From assembly GCA_019236085.1 (NCBI GenBank), contig JAFAJR010000222.1, forward strand, positions 1-7,714: a stretch of 7,714 bases of DNA, read 5' to 3'. Every line of letters starts with the position of its first letter. Position 1 is the first letter of the stretch. Below, piece after piece: positions 1 through 4,991 of the stretch. The translations under genes were made by a program, and so were the position numbers. The notes under the pieces were generated by a model. The model saw only the letters and a list, made by a program, of their open reading frames with translations, was not told the origin of the DNA and searched no databases. This DNA is from Candidatus Dormiibacterota bacterium (GTDB lineage Bacteria; Chloroflexota; Dormibacteria; Aeolococcales; Aeolococcaceae).

Positions 1-494
1 TTGGTCGGCTCGTCGAAGATGAGCAGCCGGGGCTGATGCATGAACGCCAGCACCAGCGCGAGCTTCTGCTTGTTGCCGTGCGAATACTCACGGAACCGAC
101 GCCGAAGGTCGAGGTCGAAACGCTCGCAGAGTCCCCGCACGCGCTCGGGATCGACACCGCCGCGCATGGCTGCAACGTAGGTGACCACCTCCGACCCGCG
201 GAGCCCGCCGAATTGCGGCACCTCACCGGGCACGTAGCCCACGACGCGCTTCACCGCGACGGCGTCGCGATGCGTGTCCCAGCCGAGGATTGCGGCGCGC
301 CCCGCGCTGGGGTGTATCAGGCCCATCAACAGGCGGATGGTGGTGGACTTGCCGGCGCCGTTCGGCCCCAGATACCCGAACACGTCGCCTTCGCGCACCG
401 TGAGGTCGAGGCCGAACAAGCCGTGCCCCGCACCGTAGTCCTTGGTCAGCCCCTCGGTGCTGATGACAACGTCGCTGTCACGCTGCTGGCTCAC
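1..494 (-). CDS. ABC-2-type transporter ATP-binding protein, C-terminus outside window
   Basis: Cytoplasmic ATPase of an ABC transporter of the drug/ABC-2 export type, which powers a membrane permease not in this window. Only the first 164 residues are present. Walker A GPNGAGKST lies at residues 43-51, the signature region reads YSHGNKQK at about 137-144 (a variant of LSGGQ seen in this subfamily), and Walker B LLIFDEPT is at about 157-164, where the window ends. The usual Q-loop glutamine is replaced in GYVPGE (86-91). The start chosen is GTG at 494-492: its GTGA overlaps the TGA stop of the upstream cytochrome-partner gene by 4 bases, indicating translational coupling. No well-spaced separate Shine-Dalgarno is visible, because GGAGG lies directly against the start. 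The substrate cannot be deduced. A permease gene is expected just beyond base 1, which is an inference. Confidence 0.93.
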   Translation of the reverse strand, partial: MSQQRDSDVVISTEGLTKDYGAGHGLFGLDLTVREGDVFGYLGPNGAGKSTTIRLLMGLIHPSAGRAAILGWDTHRDAVAVKRVVGYVPGEVPQFGGLRGSEVVTYVAAMRGGVDPERVRGLCERFDLDLRRRFREYSHGNKQKLALVLAFMHQPRLLIFDEPT

Positions 495-1474
495 CTCCGC
501 ATGATGCGCTCTTCTGCGTAGAAGCGACGCCAGATCAACCGGTGGATCGGAATCCATCGCGGCAGATCGCGAAGACCGGGAATGAACGGCACGAATATCA
601 ACAACAGCGTGAGCACTGCCATCACAACGATGACAGCGAGATCCGCGTTGCTTCCGCTGACGCCGAAGAAGCCGGAGCTCTGATTGAACGGACCCACCTG
701 GTACCACATGGTGTACAGCCAGAGCCAAGCCTGGCCGGGGTAGCGTCCAGTCTCGTTCATCATGCCCCACTGGCTGCCGGTGAGGTTCTGGTCCTGCGCC
801 AGGCCGGGGAGATAGCCCCCGTCGGCCATGAACAGAAGCGGCGCCGTGTAGTCCGTCTGATAGAAGTGCGCGCTGACCAGCAACAAGCCGTCGAGCGCGC
901 CGTCCTGCGCCAGGCTGAGCAGGTTGTCCATCAGCACCGGCAGCGGACCGTACGCGCCCTTCGGCACAACGACGGTGTTATTCGGTGTAGTTGCGTTGCC
1001 CAGCGCGTTGCTGTAATTGGTCAGCCACGTGGTCTGCTGATCCGAGCTCGCGCTCTGGTACGAGCTCAACGCATCGGTGAGTGCCGAGTTGTTCCCTGCC
1101 TCGAGCTGCAGGGGCGTGATGACGAATTCCCCGGCGGAGTCCACCGGCTGATGAATGCCGGCCCAGGTCTGCGGGTGGAAGAAGCCCCAGGTCTGCACCG
1201 AACCGCTGTTGGCGTTGTACGGCGGCCCGTAGTTGGCGCTGGTGCTGGAACCGGCGAGCTCGTTGGCAGCGGTGGTGACGAAGTCGACAGGATCGCTGCG
1301 CGCCCAGCTCTGGATGGTGACGGAGGGAACGTCGGGTGATGAGAGCACCGCGGACAGCACCAGGATGAGGATGAGTGTCGCGGCCATGGCCAGGGCCAGC
1401 TCCTTGACCAGGTCGTACGGCGCCATGCGGATGCCGCGGTAGTACGTCGCCTTGTCGTGTCGTACGCGGCTCAC
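491..1474 (-). CDS. Cytochrome b C-terminal-like partner subunit with large extracytoplasmic domain
   Basis: Predicted 327-residue inner-membrane protein, probably partner of the b6-type cytochrome encoded upstream. One membrane helix lies at about 25-46 and one at about 278-299, followed by a basic cytoplasmic tail (LRDLPRWIPIHRLIWRRFY). Between them is a hydrophilic domain of about 230 residues, expected outside the membrane. It is rich in Asn, Gln, Ser and Tyr/Trp, contains no cysteine (so no Rieske cluster or CXXCH haem) and has no PEWY-type quinol-oxidation motif. The topology, helix in-to-out then out-to-in, could correspond to helices E and F of cytochrome b with the ef loop expanded. 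I infer this from gene order, not from clear homology. Start chosen: GTG at 1474-1472, overlapping the upstream TGA by 4 bases; ATG at 1426 (before APYDLVKEL) is an alternative. The open frame extends further to 1699, but that part is a shadow of cytochrome b. Function is otherwise unknown. Confidence 0.8.
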   Translation of the reverse strand: MSRVRHDKATYYRGIRMAPYDLVKELALAMAATLILILVLSAVLSSPDVPSVTIQSWARSDPVDFVTTAANELAGSSTSANYGPPYNANSGSVQTWGFFHPQTWAGIHQPVDSAGEFVITPLQLEAGNNSALTDALSSYQSASSDQQTTWLTNYSNALGNATTPNNTVVVPKGAYGPLPVLMDNLLSLAQDGALDGLLLVSAHFYQTDYTAPLLFMADGGYLPGLAQDQNLTGSQWGMMNETGRYPGQAWLWLYTMWYQVGPFNQSSGFFGVSGSNADLAVIVVMAVLTLLLIFVPFIPGLRDLPRWIPIHRLIWRRFYAEERIMRR

Positions 1475-2319
1475 TGCGGCGCCCCGGCGACGGGCGCAGG
1501 CTGCGACTTCGCATCCATGCCCAGCGGACGCACGACGCCGCGCATCCGTATCTGCACCACGTGGACCACCACGAGCACCGTGACCAGTATCGGCAGCAAC
1601 ATCACGTGGAGCCCCAGCATCTGGCCGAAGTTGAGCGGATTGAAGAACACACCGGCGCCGCTTGCGTTGATGGCGTCCTTGGCGTTCACCGCGATCCACT
1701 GCGAATCGAAGTTCTGCTGCGCGAGGTAGCCGGTGAACGCAGTGACGATGCTGACCAGGAAGATCACCACGCCGATCATCCAGGTGGTGGCACGTCCGTC
1801 ACGCCACCCCGCTCCCCAATACTGCCCCCAGAGGTGCAGCACCATGAATATGAAGAACATCTGCACCGCCCAGAAGTGAAGGCTGTTCACGAACCTGCCC
1901 TGCGGTGAGACGTGCCACCACTGCGGGCCTTCGAAGGCCAGCACCATGCCGCTGAGCACGACCCACACCAGAGCAGCGATGGTGACCACGCCGAACACGT
2001 AGACCCACGAACCGACGTAGTACGGCTGGCGTGTGGGCAGCAGCTCACGCAGCGGAAGACGACGGTCGATGAGCCGGCGGATGCTGTTGGTCCAGCCGCC
2101 AGCGGGATCATCCGCGATCCCCATGGAGACGCCGGCCGGCTCCGGCTGCGGCGTGTCAGACGTTCCCTCCGCGGTTGCAGCCTCTGCAACGCGATGCTTG
2201 CCGGGGAACGGCAGCACGAGGGCCAGCGCGAACAGCACCAGCATCACGCATATGAGCACGAGGTTGGGGAGCGAGATGAGAAAGAAGCCCCAGTGGACGT
2301 AGGGCGCCGGTTGATCCAT
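1471..2319 (-). CDS. Cytochrome b (b6-type) N-terminal subunit, four haem-ligand histidines
   Basis: Integral membrane b-type cytochrome of 282 residues, related to the N-terminal half of cytochrome b/b6 in quinol:acceptor oxidoreductases, binding two b haems. Core helices lie at about 102-128 (A), 144-167 (B), 178-201 (C) and 234-257 (D). Haem ligands are H148 and H162 on helix B (14 apart) and H238 and H253 on helix D (15 apart); the 14/15 spacing matches the b6 rather than the mitochondrial type. The FTGYLA turn after helix C is recognisable, but the usual LPWDQ continuation is altered to AQQNF. An additional N-terminal helix (about 10-37) and a 60-residue Pro/Ala-rich linker precede the core. 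ATG at 2319-2317 is chosen because GGAGG (2332-2328 on this strand) lies 8 bases upstream; the frame is open to 2391 without a better start. It is first in an operon with the partner subunit and an ABC ATPase. No Rieske or cytochrome c gene is in the window. Confidence 0.92.
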   Translation of the reverse strand: MDQPAPYVHWGFFLISLPNLVLICVMLVLFALALVLPFPGKHRVAEAATAEGTSDTPQPEPAGVSMGIADDPAGGWTNSIRRLIDRRLPLRELLPTRQPYYVGSWVYVFGVVTIAALVWVVLSGMVLAFEGPQWWHVSPQGRFVNSLHFWAVQMFFIFMVLHLWGQYWGAGWRDGRATTWMIGVVIFLVSIVTAFTGYLAQQNFDSQWIAVNAKDAINASGAGVFFNPLNFGQMLGLHVMLLPILVTVLVVVHVVQIRMRGVVRPLGMDAKSQPAPVAGAPQ

Positions 2320-2349
2320 GCCACAGGCCTCCGTTGCGCTGTCGATCGA

Positions 2350-2378
2350 GCCGGATTCTGTCGCAGAACCCTGCCGGC
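2350..2378. repeat. Nested inverted repeats in the divergent control region
   Basis: TTCTG-TCG-CAGAA at 2356-2368 is a perfect 13-bp palindrome with 5-bp arms. It sits inside a wider inverted pair GCCGG (2350-2354) and CCGGC (2374-2378). It lies about 35-60 bases upstream of the cytochrome b start, so it could be an operator or a small hairpin at the 5' end of the transcript. The arms are short, and chance occurrence in GC-rich DNA is quite possible. Confidence 0.3.
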
Positions 2379-2404
2379 TGCAATGTGCCAAAGGACCCCC
2401 GGCG

Positions 2405-2422
2405 GTGGGACGCAGGACCCAC
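2405..2422. promoter_or_regulatory. Candidate DevR/DosR-type binding box
   Basis: GTGGGAC-GCAG-GACCCAC: 7-bp inverted arms around a 4-bp centre with one mismatched pair. The published mycobacterial Dos box core is GGGAC-N4-GTCCC, so arm sequence and spacing match except T to A in the right arm. The motif AGGACCC recurs 22 bp away (2392-2398 and 2414-2420), about two helical turns. The left copy forms a weaker box, GTGCC-N4-GACCC, at 2385-2398. The DevR-like regulator encoded 400 bp downstream keeps the K/K/N recognition-helix residues, which supports a DevR-type target, but binding itself is an inference. Confidence 0.45.
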
Positions 2423-2455
2423 GTGCGGTGTCAGTCCGGCCGGGAGAGTCACAGG

Positions 2456-2669
2456 ATGACCCCCGCGATGCTCGACTCCCGCCGGGTGCTGGACGCGGTG
2501 ATGGCGATCTCGTCGGAGCTGGACCTCGCCGCGGTACTGCGACGCGCCGCCGTCGCCGCAGCCGAGCTGGCTGACGCTCGCTACGCCGCGCTTGGCGTAG
2601 CGCGACCCTGCACCGCATCGGCCACTATCCCCAGGGGCAGGGCATCCTCGGGCTCCTCATTCGCATACG
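2456..2669 (+). pseudogene. Truncated DevS-like GAF sensor histidine kinase remnant
   Basis: ATG at 2456 has a Shine-Dalgarno (GGGAGAG, 2442-2448) 7 bases upstream and begins a recognisable DevS/GAF-kinase N-terminus (RRVLDAVMAISSELDL, then ARYAALGV) in frame 2 up to about 2600. The match then jumps to frame 1, where ATLHRIGHYPQGQGILGLLIR-like sequence at about 2602-2663 is the later conserved part of the same GAF domain. The intervening GAF segment, roughly two dozen residues in relatives, is missing and the frame has changed. After about 2666 all kinase sequence stops: no second GAF, HisKA_3 or HATPase domain remains. In an intact system this kinase would sense redox state or gases and phosphorylate the downstream regulator. 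Here it cannot. The frame-2 reading stays open into the regulator by chance. Confidence 0.75.
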
Positions 2670-2828
2670 GTGGACTGGAACGTGGACCTCATCGTGGTGG
2701 GAAGCCGCGGACGCGGACACCTTCGAGACATGTTCCTGGGCAGCGTCAGTCACGCGCTCGCGCTCCATGCACCCTGTCCGGTCGTCGTCATCCCGCACTC
2801 GCCGCCACCTACACTGCCGACGACGTGA
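2670..2828 (+). pseudogene. Universal stress protein (UspA family) C-terminal fragment
   Basis: Frame 3 encodes the C-terminal third of a universal stress protein. It reads VDLIVVG then SRGRG, with the ATP-binding signature G-2X-G-9X-G(S/T) visible from 2700 to about 2744, followed by SVSHALALHAPCPVVVIPH and a TGA at 2826-2828. The N-terminal roughly 100 residues of the family are absent, and the fragment abuts the kinase remnant at about 2664-2672 without any start codon context. Its stop overlaps the GTG of the response regulator by 4 bases, so the original order was probably kinase, usp, regulator with translational coupling. USP genes are typical neighbours and targets of DevR-type regulators. 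Not expected to yield a functional protein. Confidence 0.78.
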
Positions 2829-3496
2829 CGTCCAATCGCATCCGGGTGCTGCTCTGCGACGACCACGAGCTGGTGCGCCGCGGGCTGCGCGGCCTGCTGC
2901 AGTCAGACCTCACCATTGACATCGTGGGCGAGGCGGCAAACGCTGGCGAGGCGGTGCGCATGGCCGCCGAACTCGCACCTGACGTCGTGGTGCTGGACGT
3001 GCGCATGCCGGGCGGTTCCGGCGTGGAGGCCTGCCGCGACATCAGGGCTCACCGTGAAGCGACGCGGGTCCTCATCCTCACAACCTTCGCCGACGACGAG
3101 GCGCTGTTCAGCGCCATCATGGCCGGCGCCTCAGGGTACGTGCTGAAGCAGATCAAGGGCAACGACCTCCTGGACGGGATTCACCGCGTGGCCAACGGTC
3201 AGTCGTTGCTTGACGCGTCGGTCACCGCTCGTGTCATGGCGCGCATTCGTGGTGAGGAACCTGGGCAGGCTGCTCCGATGGGGGATCTGACTCCGCAGGA
3301 GCGACGCATCATCGGACTGGTCGCCGAAGGACTCACCAACCGCGAAATCGGAGCGCGCATGAACCTCGCCGAAAAGACTGTCAAAAACTACGTGAGCAAC
3401 ATACTCATGAAGATGGGCTTAGAGCGGCGTACGCAGGTGGCGGCGTTCATGGTGAGACAGCAGCATGTGAGTGAAGCGCAGGACTGGAGCCCCTGA
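2825..3496 (+). CDS. devR: NarL/LuxR-family response regulator, DevR/DosR-like
   Basis: Two-component DNA-binding regulator, 223 residues, resembling DevR/DosR, the hypoxia/NO/redox regulator of mycobacteria. The receiver domain spans about 5-120: acidic pair D12/D13, phospho-acceptor D58 (VVVLDVRMP), T86, Y105 and K108. The C-terminal LuxR helix-turn-helix spans about 153-208, with the recognition segment AEKTVKNYVS (182-191) and ERRTQ after it, almost as in DevR; K184, K187 and N188 correspond to DevR's base-contacting residues. Start chosen: GTG at 2825, where GTGA overlaps the stop of the USP remnant and length matches the family. The same frame is open upstream to the kinase-remnant ATG at 2456, so automated callers would report a spurious fusion of about 346 or 392 residues. 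The nearest kinase is degraded, so phosphorylation must come from elsewhere or not occur. A candidate target box lies at 2405-2422. Confidence 0.93.
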   Translation: MTSNRIRVLLCDDHELVRRGLRGLLQSDLTIDIVGEAANAGEAVRMAAELAPDVVVLDVRMPGGSGVEACRDIRAHREATRVLILTTFADDEALFSAIMAGASGYVLKQIKGNDLLDGIHRVANGQSLLDASVTARVMARIRGEEPGQAAPMGDLTPQERRIIGLVAEGLTNREIGARMNLAEKTVKNYVSNILMKMGLERRTQVAAFMVRQQHVSEAQDWSP

Positions 3497-3502
3497 CCGG
3501 CT

Positions 3503-4087
3503 GTGGCCGAGGTCGTGCTCTTCCATTCCGTACTGGGCATCAGACCGGGCGTGCAACGCGCCGCCGAGCGGCTCACAGCGGCGGGGCACGTGGTCCACGT
3601 GCCGGACCGCTACGAGGGCCACGCGCCGTTCGACAGCTACGACGACGCGATCGCTTTTGAGAACAGGATCGGGTTTGCCGAGCTGGTGCGCCGCACCGAG
3701 AGGGAACTTGCCGATCTGCAGGATGAGCTCGTGTACTGCGGGTGGTCAGCCGGCGGAGGCCTGGCAGAACATTGCGCGCTCAATCGACCCGGCGCACGAG
3801 GGCTGGTGCTGATTTCGTCCGCCGCCAAGCTGAGCTGGTTCGACGCCGCCGCGTGGCCGGGGACCGTGCCGGTGCAGCTCCACTACGCGACCGATGACCC
3901 GTTTCGCGAAGAAGATGAACTCCGCACGTTCATGGAGGAGGTCGAGTCGTCCGGCGCGGCATGCGAGCTGCATGAGTACGAGCTGCATGGACATCTCTTT
4001 GACGAGCCCACGCTGCCGGAAGAGTTCGACGACGCGGCGAGCACCCTCATGTGGAGCCGGATCCAAGCGTTCCTGGCCTCCGTGTAA
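3503..4087 (+). CDS. Dienelactone hydrolase family alpha/beta hydrolase
   Basis: Cytoplasmic alpha/beta hydrolase of 194 residues, a usual length for the short dienelactone hydrolase family. The substrate is unknown. The nucleophile elbow reads GWSAGGG (80-86), so the nucleophile is Ser82 instead of the cysteine of classical dienelactone hydrolase. The acid is likely D131 or D132 in YATDDPF, and the histidine H164 in GHLFDEP. Starts with GTG at 3503, just 6 bases after the regulator stop (TGA, 3494-3496) and in the same frame, so only one stop codon separates the two proteins. A weak GGAG at 3486-3489 may serve as ribosome site; translational coupling to the regulator is likely. No signal peptide. 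The gene ends one base before the convergent epimerase-like gene. Confidence 0.88.
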   Translation: MAEVVLFHSVLGIRPGVQRAAERLTAAGHVVHVPDRYEGHAPFDSYDDAIAFENRIGFAELVRRTERELADLQDELVYCGWSAGGGLAEHCALNRPGARGLVLISSAAKLSWFDAAAWPGTVPVQLHYATDDPFREEDELRTFMEEVESSGAACELHEYELHGHLFDEPTLPEEFDDAASTLMWSRIQAFLASV

Positions 4088-4088
4088 C

Positions 4089-4991
4089 TCACACGCCCGT
4101 GCGTGTGCGTTCCCAGCTGAGCACGTCACGCGCCGACTCCGTGAGAGGACGCAGGTGCAGCCCGGCTTCCAGCGCAGCCTTGATGCTGACGCGGAACACC
4201 GCATCGCTGTCCCCCGCACCCACTGTCAAGGGAAACCCGCCATCGTCTGTGCCCGGCTCCTGGTTCACCGTCACGCCGGCGGCCTCGGCGATCGTGTCGA
4301 CCATGGCGCCGAGGGTCAGTGGCTGCAGCGGCCCCGCGGCGTTGAAGGCGCCGTCCACCCCGCGCTCGACCACGCTGACCACAAATGCTGCGAGGTCGCG
4401 TGAGTCGATGAGCTGGACATGCTGATCCACACGTGGCGGAACGGTGACGTTTCCGCCTGGGGCGACGTGCCGGACCCACCATCCGAAGCGATCGGTGGGA
4501 TCGCGCGGACCGATGACCACAGTCGGCCGCACGACGGTGAGCCGTCCCGTGAACCGCTCGGCCAGCTGCCGCTCGCACAACGCTTTGAGGCCGCCGTAGG
4601 CCAGGGGATCAGTGCGAGCAATCGACGGTTCGACCTCGATGGTTGGCGCTAACTCGTCAGCGCCGGCCGCAATGTCTGACCGGTACACCGAGATTGTCGA
4701 TATGTAGCAATAACGTGCGGTCCGTCGCTCCAGTGCCGGCAGCACCGCATGCAGGTCACTGGGCGTGTAGGCGCTCACGTCGATCACCGCGTCCCACGAC
4801 GCCGCTTCCAGCTGCGTCACATCCTGTTCGTTGCGGCGGTCGCCGGTGATGATCTCAGCCTCGTTGCTGAAGAGACCGGCGTCGGTGAGACCGCGGTTGA
4901 ACAGTGTGATCCGGTGACCTGACACCAGCGCCTGCTCCACGATGGCGCGGCCCACGAATCGCGTGCCACCCAAAACGAGTATGCGGCTCAC
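4089..4991 (-). CDS. NAD-dependent epimerase/dehydratase-like atypical extended SDR
   Basis: Predicted NAD(P)-binding oxidoreductase of 300 residues with a Rossmann fold. The dinucleotide motif is GGTRFVG (8-14), near the N-terminus. Catalytic candidates are S98/T99/S101 in ISTISVY and Y132-x3-K136 in YGGLK. The extended-SDR segments RPTVVIGPRDPTDRF (155-169) and DSRDLA (196-201) are also present. The GGTxFxG start motif is typical of atypical extended SDRs, including reductase-like members, so a sugar-epimerase activity should not be assumed. Start GTG at 4991-4989 overlaps the stop of the dehydratase gene by 4 bases (GTGA), so the two are translationally coupled and probably share substrate metabolism. 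The 3' end converges on the hydrolase gene with one base between stops. Confidence 0.88.
   Translation of the reverse strand: MSRILVLGGTRFVGRAIVEQALVSGHRITLFNRGLTDAGLFSNEAEIITGDRRNEQDVTQLEAASWDAVIDVSAYTPSDLHAVLPALERRTARYCYISTISVYRSDIAAGADELAPTIEVEPSIARTDPLAYGGLKALCERQLAERFTGRLTVVRPTVVIGPRDPTDRFGWWVRHVAPGGNVTVPPRVDQHVQLIDSRDLAAFVVSVVERGVDGAFNAAGPLQPLTLGAMVDTIAEAAGVTVNQEPGTDDGGFPLTVGAGDSDAVFRVSIKAALEAGLHLRPLTESARDVLSWERTRTGV
4090..4107. terminator. Possible bidirectional hairpin at a convergent junction
   Basis: CACACG (4090-4095) and CGTGTG (4102-4107) can form a 6-bp stem with a 6-base loop. It lies just past the hydrolase stop and within the last codons of the epimerase-like gene. No T-tract follows on either strand, so intrinsic termination is uncertain; the position between two converging genes is the main argument. 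Confidence 0.3.

Larger units (their letters stand above)
2320..2455. promoter_or_regulatory. Divergent control region between cytochrome b operon and regulator block
   Basis: A 136-bp non-coding stretch between the divergent starts at 2319 (minus) and 2456 (plus). It contains a Dos-box-like near-palindrome at 2405-2422, a weaker related element at 2385-2398, and a short perfect palindrome at 2356-2368. Shine-Dalgarno sites lie at both ends: CCTCC (GGAGG on minus) at 2328-2332 and GGGAGAG at 2442-2448. I see no convincing -10/-35 pair. TTGGCA on the minus strand (2391-2386) is the best -35 candidate but has no good -10 at 16-18 bases. Activator-dependent promoters often have poor core elements. 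Confidence 0.6.

Noticed and set aside
36..521. 161-residue plus-strand open frame at the left edge
   Set aside because: Antisense to the ABC ATPase, whose Walker A, signature and Walker B are all present on the minus strand.
542..1339. 265-residue plus-strand open frame opposite the cytochrome-partner gene
   Set aside because: Antisense shadow in GC-rich DNA. The minus strand shows clear membrane helices and overlapping junctions; the plus translation is Arg/His/Glu-rich with no recognisable motif.
1475..1699. Upstream extension of the cytochrome-partner frame
   Set aside because: Translates to Arg/Ala-rich sequence that is a frame shadow of the cytochrome b gene; the GTG at 1474 with the 4-base overlap is a better start.
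2386..2391. TTGGCA as -35 of a sigma-70 promoter for cytochrome b (minus strand)
   Set aside because: No -10-like hexamer at 16-18 bases; the nearest, CAGAAT at 2360-2355, is 25 bases away.
4089..4991. Naming the SDR as a UDP-sugar epimerase
   Set aside because: The GGTRFVG motif and no sugar-nucleotide genes nearby point to a general atypical extended SDR; no specific substrate can be supported.
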